Assembly: GCA_005798445.1 (NCBI GenBank)
Contig: SYJG01000319.1
Location: 1-64,000, forward strand
Origin: Planctomyces sp.
GTDB lineage: Bacteria > Planctomycetota > Planctomycetia > Planctomycetales > Planctomycetaceae
DNA length: 64,000 nucleotides
Direction: 5' to 3'
The translations under genes were made by a program, and so were the position numbers. Position 1 is the first letter of the stretch; each line of letters begins with the position of its first letter. The notes beneath the pieces are model-generated. The model searched no databases. It saw only the letters and a list, made by a program, of their open reading frames with translations, and was not told the DNA's origin. Shown here piece by piece: positions 36,415-44,938 of the stretch.

Positions 36415-38508
36415 CTAATCTGGTCGATTGACGCCATAACGTTTGAGTTTGCGGTCCAGTGTCGATCGTTCAATTCCCAAAATCGCCGCCGTCTGTGACT
36501 TGTTCCAATTCGTCTTTTCGAGAGTCGCGAGGATGTGATGTTGTTCGAGTTCATCCAGCGATTTTTCCATTTTCACGGTTTCACCCTGAGCGACAGAGGG
36601 ATTTGCCGCAATGACATTTGTGGGCACCACCATTGTCGGCGTCGGTGCGGTCGCGGCTGAAACACGAAGACCGGACAATTTTATCTCCGATGCGGAAACC
36701 ATGTCGCGGGTACTGAGCACGACGGCGCGCTCGACACAGTTCTGAAGCTCACGCACGTTTCCAGGCCAGTTGAACTGACACAGCACCTCCAGCGCCTCAT
36801 CCGTGAATCCACGCAACGGCCGACTTGTTTTCTTTGCGAAACGATGCAGAAAATAATTGGCCAACACCGGAATATCTGAGGGATGTTCACGGAGAGGAGG
36901 CGGAGTGATCTCCACCACGAACAGCCGGAAGTAGAGATCTTTCCGAAACAGTTTCTCTTGGACGGCGAGTTCGAGATCGCGGTTCGTCGCGGCCACCACG
37001 CGCACGTCCACATTGATTGCCTCGTGGCCGCCGACACGTTCGAAAGGATGTCCTTCGAGGACTCGCAGAAACTTGGCTTGAATCGACAGGCTCATTTCGC
37101 CGACCTCGTCCAGGAACAGTGTGCCGCGATGTGCTTGCTCGAATTTCCCTGGTTTGCGGCCAGTCGCTCCGGTGAACGAGCCTTTTTCGTGACCGAACAA
37201 TTCGCTTTCGAGGAGCGTTTCGCTCAACGCCGCGCAATTCAGGCACACGAACGGGCCATTGCGGCGGTCGCTTCCAAAGTGGACCGCGCGAGCGACCAGT
37301 TCTTTGCCGACACCGCTTTCTCCGCGGATCAGCACGGTTGCGGCGGTCGGAGCGATCCGGCTGATCTGTTGCTTGAGTTGTTGCATCTCAGGGCTGTTTC
37401 CAACCAATTCCGTGTCGATTGCCAATTGGTTGCGCAGCGATTCGTTTTCGTTTCGTGCGCGCGCCAATCCCTCAGCGAGCGATTGCTTCTCACGCACGTT
37501 TTCAAACGCGAGTGCCATTTGATCGGCGACGGCCAGCGTGAATTCAAGATGCTCTGGTTCCAGCGATTCGTCACTGAGCGTCGAATACAAGTGGATCAGG
37601 CCGTAAATGAGGTCCTTGTTGCGGATCGGGGCACAGATAACGCTCCGGGCTGAAATTTCGTCGAGGCTGTCTCGATCGGAGAGCTTGCTGTCATCGGCGA
37701 CATTTTTAGCGAGCACCGCCTCACGATCTTCCAGGACCATGTACGACAGTGCTTTCGAGATGGTCTGATACGATCGATCCCCTTGTGACTTATACGCCAC
37801 AACGCGGAGTTGGTTTGGTTTCGCTCCAGCGGACATCGGCTTTGGGAGCACTAAGACGGCACCGATGTCGGCACCGATTACGGCGAGCAATCCGTCCAAA
37901 ACGACGTCGGCGAGTTGCTTTTCGTCCTTCGCTGAGCCCATCTCGACTGCCAGCTTCCAAAGCTGAGCCAGGTCTTGGCTGAAGCGATCAGCGCCGGCAT
38001 GCTCGGCGGTGCTGGTGGGAGAGTACCGGGTGCGCTTCCGGCGTGAGATGATTTCAGGCTCGCTGGATTTTCCATCCTTTTCTGGAATCGGGATCGCATC
38101 CTGGGTTTGTGTCGGAGATTCGATTTCGGAGTCTTCGTCGTCGGCTGGCTGCGTGTTTTTGGCAAGCTCGTGAGTGAACACGATGTCACACGTTCCGAGC
38201 TGAATCGTCTGCCCTTCTTCCAGCTCCCAATCGCCGGAGATACGGCGTCCATCGACGGTCGTGCCGTTGCGGCTGCCGAGGTCGCGGAGGATCCACATCG
38301 GTCCGGCCTGAAAAATCTCGCAGTGATTGCGGCTGCTCATTTCGCTGCGAATCACGATGCGATTGGTCGGCGCACGGCCGATGGTCATGACTTGGCCAGG
38401 GGTCAGCCGGAACACGTCTCTCCATTTGTCGCCATCGCGCACGACCAAGTATGCCGCCCGGGCGGGGCGGTCGGCGAACGACACGGACGATTCAGATTGG
38501 CGCGGCAT
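36415..38508 (-). CDS. FHA-GAF-AAA sigma54-dependent transcriptional activator
   Basis: 697 aa. Domain order: FHA (about residues 20-110; [26 protein letters not shown]), GAF (about 190-345), sigma54-interacting AAA+ (about 375-600) and a Fis-type HTH at the C-terminus ([20 protein letters not shown]). AAA motifs: Walker A GESGVGKE, loop [12 protein letters not shown], Walker [11 protein letters not shown], and [12 protein letters not shown]. The sigma54-binding loop reads GSFTGA rather than GAFTGA. Predicted role: phospho-threonine or ligand-sensing activation of sigma54 promoters, with a Ser/Thr kinase as likely input; no kinase is adjacent. It begins 98 bp upstream of RNase III on the same strand. 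Confidence 0.9.
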   Translation of the reverse strand: MPRQSESSVSFADRPARAAYLVVRDGDKWRDVFRLTPGQVMTIGRAPTNRIVIRSEMSSRNHCEIFQAGPMWILRDLGSRNGTTVDGRRISGDWELEEGQTIQLGTCDIVFTHELAKNTQPADDEDSEIESPTQTQDAIPIPEKDGKSSEPEIISRRKRTRYSPTSTAEHAGADRFSQDLAQLWKLAVEMGSAKDEKQLADVVLDGLLAVIGADIGAVLVLPKPMSAGAKPNQLRVVAYKSQGDRSYQTISKALSYMVLEDREAVLAKNVADDSKLSDRDSLDEISARSVICAPIRNKDLIYGLIHLYSTLSDESLEPEHLEFTLAVADQMALAFENVREKQSLAEGLARARNENESLRNQLAIDTELVGNSPEMQQLKQQISRIAPTAATVLIRGESGVGKELVARAVHFGSDRRNGPFVCLNCAALSETLLESELFGHEKGSFTGATGRKPGKFEQAHRGTLFLDEVGEMSLSIQAKFLRVLEGHPFERVGGHEAINVDVRVVAATNRDLELAVQEKLFRKDLYFRLFVVEITPPPLREHPSDIPVLANYFLHRFAKKTSRPLRGFTDEALEVLCQFNWPGNVRELQNCVERAVVLSTRDMVSASEIKLSGLRVSAATAPTPTMVVPTNVIAANPSVAQGETVKMEKSLDELEQHHILATLEKTNWNKSQTAAILGIERSTLDRKLKRYGVNRPD

Positions 38509-38606
38509 GACGTTGTTTTCAGCACCGACGAGAGGTCGGGGTTGAGATTAAGCCGACCTTTCTGGTTATTCAACACGCCACGACTACTGTTAGAGGCGGC
38601 TTGCCG

Positions 38607-39467
38607 TCAGGAGTTCTCGACGCCGTAGCCGAATGGGTCCGGTTCGGCAGTGATTGTGAAATCTTGTGTCGAGGCAGCGGCTGCCTCTGAGGACTGAGTG
38701 ATTTCTGGTACGGCAATTGGAGAATCGGCAACGATTGAGACTGGCTGACCTTTGGCTGCGTCTTCGTCGAGCAATTCTTCCAGCGCGTGTTGTGCGGCGG
38801 TTTGTTCCGCCTCTTTTTTGTTGGATCCCCATGCGGCGGGAAAGACTCGGCCGGCGACGACCGCGCTGATATGGAACACTTTCGAATGATCCGGGCCGCG
38901 CTCGTCGAGCACTCGATACATCGGCGTCGATCCGAGTTTTTTCTGAGCGATGTGCTGCAAGAGGCTCTTGAAGTTCTGCATGTGCAGCGTCGCGGCGGAG
39001 CTTTCGATTTCGGGGTTCAACAGCGGCATCAGGAACGATCGTGCGGCTTCCAGGCCGCCGTCGAGGTAAATGCCAGCGATCAGTCCTTCAAACGTCCCCG
39101 CCAAGATCGACGAGGGAATGTGACCGCCGTGGTCCAGCCCCTTGCCGACGAGAACGAATTCTTCCAAGTGAACTCGGCTGGCCATCGCCGCGCACGTCGC
39201 GCGGCTGACGACGATCGACTTGATGCGGGTCAGTTCCCCTTCGGCCGCTTCGGGGAAGCGGTGATACAGAGCCTCGCAAACGACCAAACCCAGCACGGCA
39301 TCGCCGAAAAATTCCAATCGTTCGTTCGAGTGCAATCGCGTACGAGCCGACGAGGCATGAGTCAAGCACATTGCCAACAATTCGATGTCGCGAAAGCGGT
39401 AGTTCAATGCCGCCTGGCACTTCTCGAGCAGCACTTCCAGCTCGGCGAAATTATTGACTTCCGGCAT
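38607..39467 (-). CDS. rnc: Ribonuclease III
   Basis: 286 aa, cytoplasmic dsRNA endonuclease for rRNA and mRNA processing. The RNase III signature NERLEFFGDAVLG (residues about 48-60) contains the metal-binding Glu/Asp, and a second acidic block TFEGLIAGIYLDGG supplies the other pair. A double-stranded RNA-binding domain follows (about 165-240; YRVLDERGPDH, SNKKEAEQTAAQHALEELL). The C-terminal about 45 residues are low-complexity and unusual for the family, which normally ends after the dsRBD. ATG 39467. Confidence 0.93.
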   Translation of the reverse strand: MPEVNNFAELEVLLEKCQAALNYRFRDIELLAMCLTHASSARTRLHSNERLEFFGDAVLGLVVCEALYHRFPEAAEGELTRIKSIVVSRATCAAMASRVHLEEFVLVGKGLDHGGHIPSSILAGTFEGLIAGIYLDGGLEAARSFLMPLLNPEIESSAATLHMQNFKSLLQHIAQKKLGSTPMYRVLDERGPDHSKVFHISAVVAGRVFPAAWGSNKKEAEQTAAQHALEELLDEDAAKGQPVSIVADSPIAVPEITQSSEAAAASTQDFTITAEPDPFGYGVENS

Positions 39468-39764
39468 ATCTTTAGGTTCCCACCGTTGGCAAATTGGCCG
39501 AGGGGCAGGCTACGACTGCAAAAATTTCCTGTCAACGAGCGGCATCTTGGCGAGCGGCGGATTGCCGTCGTATCATCCTCCATCCAACAGTTGTGACAGC
39601 GACCGCGTAATTTCCACCATTAACCGGTGGAGATGACGCGAGTCTGATCCATCGGAAAGCTCTTGAACAACATTGGCCGTAAATCGACGGCCGCCTGCGG
39701 AAAATTGAAGCAGGTGGACAGGCTCCCGAACGCGGCATCAGGTTTTCAGAAAGGAAGGTTTGCA

Positions 39765-41288
39765 ATGCGACGATTCAGCCAAAACGCGGGATGGATTCTG
39801 GGGATCATCGGAGTCATCTGTTTGGCGATCAATCTTTTGGACGTTCTGCCTCGGCGTGCCGTCACCGCCGCACCGACGGCAGCCGACGCGAGACAGTTGT
39901 CGGCCATCTTCCGCGAAATCTCGCACCAAGCGTTGCCGAGCATCGTCGCGATCGAAACGAAGGGCAAAGCGGCGGCGATGAGTGGTCTTGATCCCGATGA
40001 CGAAGACAATCCGCTCAATGATCTGTTCCGCCAACATCCTCAGTTCCGTGAATTTTTTCGCGATCGGCCTCGGCAGCGGGAAACTCCGCGATCACGCGGC
40101 ATGGGTTCGGGATTCGTCATCGACGAAGCGGGCGTCATTTTGACCAACAGCCATGTGGTGCGCGGTGCGGACGAAGTCAAAGTCCGAACATCGGACGGTC
40201 GCGACTACGTCGTCTCCGAAATCAAGACGGACGAAACTGCGGATATCGCCGTCCTGCGAATCAAAGACGCGAAAGGGTTGAAGGCCCTCCGATTCGGAGA
40301 CAGCGATACCGCTGAAGTCGGCGATTGGGTTCTGGCTGTTGGCAATCCATACGACGTCGGCATGACAGTCACCGCTGGGATCATCAGCGCAAAGAGCCGT
40401 GGCCCGAACATCGCCCGCCGCGAAGATTTCCTGCAAACCGACGCCGCGATCAATCCCGGCAACAGTGGTGGCCCGTTGCTAAACCTCAACGGCGAAGTCA
40501 TCGGCATCAACACGGCCATCAGCAGCCGCAGCGGTGGTTCCGAAGGGATTGGCTTCGCGATCCCGGTCAACATGGTCAAGTGGATCAGCCAACAACTGCT
40601 GACTCACGGTAAAGTCCGCCGAGCGTACCTCGGCATCCAGATTCAGCCACTTACGTCCGCGCTCGCGAAGACGTTCAAGCTGCAAGAGGTCGAAGGGGCG
40701 CTCATCACGCGTGTCAGCAAGGACTCGCCTGCCGCCGACGCCAAGCTGCAAGAGGACGACGTCATCTTGGAACTCGATGGCAAAAAAGTCTCGAACACAC
40801 AGACCCTGCAACTGGTCGTCGAGAGATTAGAAGTCGGTAAGACCTACAAAGCGTTGATTGTCCGTGATGGTGAGACGATGGGTATCCCCGTGACTGTTCG
40901 CGAGATGCCCGAAGGTTTTCTTGCAGGCGGCAATCGTCCGAGCCTCAACGGCGGACGGGGACGAGGTCAGAACCAAACGCCGAAGGAAGAATCCTTCAAT
41001 CCGCTCGGCCTGCAAGTCAAAGAACTGACTGCGGAGATCGCGAAGGAACTTGGCTACGAAGAAACGCCCACCGGCGTTGTCGTCACTCGCATCGATCCGA
41101 ACGGCGTGGCTTCCGAAGCCGGCATCACAGTCGGCCAAGTCATCGAGAAAGTCGGCAACAAAAAGATCGCCTCGCTCAAGGAATTGGACGAGGCTCTGAA
41201 GTCGGCGTCGTTGAAAGACGGTGTCCGCCTTCTCGTCAGCAGCCCAACCGGCAAGCAATCCGTCGTCGTGCAGAGCGACGGCAAGTAG
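39765..41288 (+). CDS. HtrA/DegP-family serine protease
   Basis: 507 aa. An N-terminal hydrophobic segment (WILGIIGVICLAINLL) anchors or exports it. The catalytic triad is complete: His130 (LTNSHVV), Asp160 (TADIAVLRI) and Ser234 (AINPGNSGGPLLN). Two PDZ domains follow: YLGIQIQPLTSALAKTF..., and a second with VVTRIDPNGVASEAGITVG. ATG 39765 follows AAAGGAAGG. Role: periplasmic protein quality control or stress response. Gene name (degP, degQ or htrA) cannot be fixed by sequence alone. It converges on a DUF1501 gene with a repeat-rich gap between. Confidence 0.92.
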   Translation: MRRFSQNAGWILGIIGVICLAINLLDVLPRRAVTAAPTAADARQLSAIFREISHQALPSIVAIETKGKAAAMSGLDPDDEDNPLNDLFRQHPQFREFFRDRPRQRETPRSRGMGSGFVIDEAGVILTNSHVVRGADEVKVRTSDGRDYVVSEIKTDETADIAVLRIKDAKGLKALRFGDSDTAEVGDWVLAVGNPYDVGMTVTAGIISAKSRGPNIARREDFLQTDAAINPGNSGGPLLNLNGEVIGINTAISSRSGGSEGIGFAIPVNMVKWISQQLLTHGKVRRAYLGIQIQPLTSALAKTFKLQEVEGALITRVSKDSPAADAKLQEDDVILELDGKKVSNTQTLQLVVERLEVGKTYKALIVRDGETMGIPVTVREMPEGFLAGGNRPSLNGGRGRGQNQTPKEESFNPLGLQVKELTAEIAKELGYEETPTGVVVTRIDPNGVASEAGITVGQVIEKVGNKKIASLKELDEALKSASLKDGVRLLVSSPTGKQSVVVQSDGK

Positions 41289-41309
41289 TGGTTCTCGATT
41301 TTCTTGTCC

Positions 41310-41401
41310 TCCATTTTCAGCCCTCCATTTTCAGCCCTCCATTTTTCGCTAGCCGCCTTCGCTCACTCCAGAGAACGGCTGGCTGGCGGAAAATGAAGGG
41401 C
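41310..41401. repeat. Tandem and inverted repeat between convergent genes
   Basis: CCATTTTCAGCCCT occurs twice in tandem from about 41310, followed by an imperfect inverted repeat (ccctccatttttcgctagcc / ggctggcggaaaatgaaggg, about 41335-41401). It lies between the stops of the protease and DUF1501 genes. Confidence 0.65.
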
Positions 41402-41420
41402 GAAATATCGGACAAGAGAC

Positions 41421-42841
41421 TCACAGCAAACCCGGCACAGGTTCGGATTGCTCGACCAACGACATCACCTCGCGAGGCACACCACGAGCCAGCCGCAATG
41501 CGGCGACGTCGAACAGCGTGTGAATCACCGTGCCGAGCAGATGCGACGTCGTCAGCGGTTCGCTGAGCGGCACGTCGTTCTTGCGAGCCGCTTGGCCGAT
41601 GACTTGGCCCATCTTCAGTCCACCGCCTGCGATGGCGAGCGTGCTGAGGTTCGACCAGTGATCGCGGCCGCCGTTCTTGTTGATCTTCGGAGTGCGTCCG
41701 AAGTCGCCGGTGATGATGAGCAGCACTTTCTCGCTCAACCCGCGAGCGGCCACGTCTTCCATAAACGCCGAGACCGCTTGATCGACCGGCCGAGCATCTC
41801 CATGCCGGCGACGATGCCGGGATTGTTGCCGTCCGCGTGCATATCCCAGCCGGCCGAATGGACAGTTACGAACTGGCAACCCGACTCGACCAACCGCCGA
41901 GCGGTCAACATGTGTTGGCCAAGCAACGACGAGCGAAACGACTTCTTGCCGACTTGAATGTGGCTCGTGTCGTACCGCTCGACCAACCGGCGATTCACTT
42001 TTGACAGATCAAACGCTCCCGCCGCGCTCCCCAAAATTACGTCGAACGCCTGCTGCGTGAACCGATCGGCACTGTCGAGCACCTGCAACTCGTCCGCCTC
42101 GGACTTCAGTTGGTCGAGCGAAGCCAACAACTCGAGTCGATTGTCGAGCCGCCCTCGCGGGATATTGAGCCGCATGTTGCGCACCGCGTCGGTCTTGCCG
42201 CTCGGATTGAACGGTCCGAACGCCGCACCCAGCGAATTCGGCTCGGAACCATTTTCGACGCGAGTCCGTTCGTTGCGATACTGCGGATCGACCTCGTCCG
42301 TATTGAGCAACGTGAAACTCGGCATCCCGGTGCGTGGATGATTCGCTCCCGCCAATCGCGAACAAACCGATCCCATGCTGAACCCGGTCTTCCGCTTGCC
42401 GACCGGGTCGGTCCCGCCCGTCAGCATGTGAACGATGGCCTCGACGTGCCCCGTAAGCGGATGCTGCAAGCTTCGCACCACCGCCATCTCGTGAGCGTGC
42501 CGCGCGAGCTGTGGAAATGTCCCGCCGAAAGTCACTCCCGGCAGCGAACTCGTCACCTCGCCGGTCATGCTGCTGTACGGAGCCGGCGCGTCCATGTTCG
42601 GATTGAACGTCTCGATGTGCGACGCTCCCCCGGAGAGAAACAACAGTACGATCGACTTGTCGCGGACAAAGCTCGGCCGCCCAGAATTGCCCACACCAAC
42701 CGTTTCCGCCATCGCCGCCTGCTGCCGCAACCACCACGGCAACGACAGTCCGCCGAGAGCCAACGTACCAGCCTGCACGAAGTCTCGGCGCGAAAGACCG
42801 TCACACGATGGCTGGCCGCGATGATCGAGCAGAGTCAGCAT
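41421..42841 (-). pseudogene. DUF1501 gene disrupted by a 1-nt frameshift
   Basis: The upstream part (ORF 42841 to 41735) has a Tat leader (SRRDFVQAGTLALGG), SIVLLFLSGGASHIETF and GWDMHADGNNPGIVAGMEML, then goes out of frame. The missing C-terminal part continues in the next frame from about 41790 (VDQAVSAFMEDVAARGL, IITGDFGRTPKINKNGGRDHW) to the stop at 41421. The span is 1421 nt, one short of a multiple of three, so a single lost base near 41786-41796 (a run rich in C/G) explains it. It could be real decay or a sequencing error. Otherwise the gene is complete and pairs with the second DUF1549 set. Confidence 0.8.
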
Positions 42842-42855
42842 TCGGTGGCACTTCC

Positions 42856-42945
42856 GTTCGTAGTTCCGCCTTCAGGCGGGCGTCATTGTGCGGTCGATCC
42901 GCCTTGCTCGTCCAGTAGGAACCACCTGAAGGCGGAACTACGAAC
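42856..42945. repeat. Palindrome between two DUF1501 genes
   Basis: Arms 42856-42880 and 42921-42945 match at 22 of 25 positions (GTTCGTAGTTCCGCCTTCAG). It lies in the 108-bp gap between the DUF1501 coding regions, 5 bp past the upstream stop. Confidence 0.88.
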
Positions 42946-42949
42946 GAAG

Positions 42950-44476
42950 TCACGCCAGCACATCGTGCAGCACTCTCGCCTTCTCGACACCTGTCAACCG
43001 CGAGTCCAGGCCTTGGTGTTTGACGCTGAAGCGTTCGTGGTCGATACCGAGTTGGTGCAACATCGTGGCGTGGAGGTCGCGGACGTGGACGACGTTCTCG
43101 ACGGAGTTGTATCCGAGTTCGTCGGTCGCTCCGTGAGTCAGGCCGCCGCGCACTCCGCCGCCGGCTAGCCACATCGAGAAGGCTTTGATGTGATGATCGC
43201 GGCCGGGGCCGCCTTTGCCTTGGAACATCGGCGTGCGGCCGAACTCGCCACCCCAGATGATCAGCGTCTCGTCGAGCATCCCGCGCTGTTTGAGGTCGGT
43301 CAGCAAGGCCCACGCCGGCTGGTCGGTCAAGCCGCAGCAGATATTCATGTAGCGGACCAAGTCGCCGTGATGGTCCCAGTCGCGGTGATAAAGCTGAATG
43401 AACCGCACGCCCCGCTCGGCCATGCGTCTCGCGAGCAAACAATTCGACGCGAACGATCCGTCGCCGGGCTTCGCACCGTACATGTCCAGCGTCGCCTGCG
43501 TCTCGCCGGAGAGGTCCATCAACTCCGGCACAGATGACTGCATCTTGAAGGCGAGTTCGTAAGCCGCGATCCGCGCCGTAACCTCAGCGTCTGGCGAGCC
43601 GGCGGGCGTTAGCCCCCGGACAATTTCCGAATTGGCAACATCGTTGGCCACTCGCGACCCGTCCGGGGGCTGACGCCCACCGGCTCGCCTGTCGAACGCG
43701 CCAGCGCGATGTTCATCCAATTTTCGAATCGCATCGACCAATCGCCGCTGCTGAGCCATCGAGACACCCGCCGGGTTGCCGACATAATGCACCGGATCAC
43801 CAGCCGACTCGAATGGCACGCCTTGGAATTGGCTCGGCAGAAATCCCGCCGCCCACATCCGCGACGAGATCGGCTGCGGGTTGCGGCCTCCCTCGCTGGT
43901 GAGCACCACGAAGCCAGGCAGATCCTCCGCCTCGCTGCCGAGTCCGTAGTTGATCCACGAGCCCATTGATGGCCGGCCGTTGATCGCCGTGCCGGTGTTC
44001 ATGAACGTGTGAGCCGGATCGTGATTGATCTGCTCGGTGACCATCGAGCGGAGGATGCAGATGTCATCCGCCATCTTGCCGTGCCACGGCAGAAAATCGC
44101 TGATGACCTGCCCGCTCTCGCCATGCTTGCGGAACCCGATCAGCGGCCCCTGACACGTCAGCTTCTGCCCCTGCAACTGAGCAATCGGCTGCCCCTTCGT
44201 AAACGACTCCGGCATCGCCTGCCCGTGCATCTTCGCCAGCACCGGTTTTTCATCGAACGTCTCCAAATGCGAAGGACCACCAGACATGTAGAGGTAGATG
44301 ACCCGCTTCACCCGCGCCCGATGATGCGGCAACGGCCGCTGCTCGCCCACCGAGTTTGCCGCCCGCCCCTCGCGAGCAGTCAATGCCGACAACGCCGCCG
44401 AACCGAGACTGACTCCGGCCGAGTTGAGAAACGTGCGGCGGTGGATTTGCGCAGCAGTTGTCGATTGAATGTTCAT
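42950..44476 (-). CDS. DUF1501 protein with Tat signal
   Basis: 508 aa. Twin-arginine leader HRRTFLNSAGVSLGSAA; DUF1501 motifs VIYLYMSGGPSHLETFD, YHRDWDHHGDLVRY and IIWGGEFGRTPMFQGKGGPGRDHH. ATG 44476 or the upstream GTG 44482 are both possible; neither has a clear Shine-Dalgarno. Residues about 263-295 (RRAGGRQPPDG ... RGLTPAGSP) are encoded by a family-A palindrome, an insertion relative to the shorter DUF1501 proteins here. It sits downstream of the DUF1549/DUF1553 gene of this cluster, with a small plus-strand gene interposed. Confidence 0.88.
   Translation of the reverse strand: MNIQSTTAAQIHRRTFLNSAGVSLGSAALSALTAREGRAANSVGEQRPLPHHRARVKRVIYLYMSGGPSHLETFDEKPVLAKMHGQAMPESFTKGQPIAQLQGQKLTCQGPLIGFRKHGESGQVISDFLPWHGKMADDICILRSMVTEQINHDPAHTFMNTGTAINGRPSMGSWINYGLGSEAEDLPGFVVLTSEGGRNPQPISSRMWAAGFLPSQFQGVPFESAGDPVHYVGNPAGVSMAQQRRLVDAIRKLDEHRAGAFDRRAGGRQPPDGSRVANDVANSEIVRGLTPAGSPDAEVTARIAAYELAFKMQSSVPELMDLSGETQATLDMYGAKPGDGSFASNCLLARRMAERGVRFIQLYHRDWDHHGDLVRYMNICCGLTDQPAWALLTDLKQRGMLDETLIIWGGEFGRTPMFQGKGGPGRDHHIKAFSMWLAGGGVRGGLTHGATDELGYNSVENVVHVRDLHATMLHQLGIDHERFSVKHQGLDSRLTGVEKARVLHDVLA
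43593..43689. repeat. Family-A palindrome in frame inside DUF1501 gene
   Basis: Arms 43593-43620 and 43662-43689 match at 26 of 28 positions (GGCGAGCCGGCGGGCGTTAG and on). Same family as 9785, 61651 and 62819. Confidence 0.9.
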
Positions 44477-44505
44477 AGTCACGTCGCGTCGTTTGGGAGG
44501 CCGTT

Positions 44506-44925
44506 ATGGGATACGAAGTTCACATCACACGAAAAAAAGAATGGTCGGACGAAGACGGACCAACGATTTCACTGGATGAGTGGAAAGCGTTCGTCGGCAG
44601 CGATCCAGAAATGTGTTTGGACGGCTTCGCTGAAGCACAAGTTGATGGTGGAACTCTCCGAGTTGAAAGCGAAGGGCTGGCCGTTTGGACTGCGTATTCC
44701 GAGCACGGAAAAAACGGAAACATGGCGTGGTTCAATTTCTTTGAGGGCGACGTGTCCGTAAAGAATCCTGATCCAGAGATATTGCAAAAAATGTGGGTGA
44801 TCGCCGAAAAGCTTGGAGCCAAAGTTCAAGGTGACGAAGGCGAAGTCTATGACTCGTCTGGTCAATCCGACGAGTCGCCGACGTTTGATTCTCCGGCCAA
44901 AAAGCCTTGGTGGAAATTCTGGTGA
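44506..44925 (+). CDS. Small hypothetical protein
   Basis: 139 aa, cytoplasmic. It opens MGYEVHITRKKEWSDEDGPT and has AVWTAYSEHGKNGNMAWFNF mid-protein, a pattern I recall from conserved bacterial hypothetical proteins. The C-terminus is KKPWWKFW. GGGAGG stands just before the ATG. It is the only plus-strand gene within the minus-strand DUF1501/DUF1549 cluster, splitting the usual DUF1549-DUF1501 pair, which suggests later insertion. Base composition seems more AT-rich than its neighbours (not computed). Confidence 0.75.
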   Translation: MGYEVHITRKKEWSDEDGPTISLDEWKAFVGSDPEMCLDGFAEAQVDGGTLRVESEGLAVWTAYSEHGKNGNMAWFNFFEGDVSVKNPDPEILQKMWVIAEKLGAKVQGDEGEVYDSSGQSDESPTFDSPAKKPWWKFW

Positions 44926-44938
44926 CTTCGTCCTGAAT

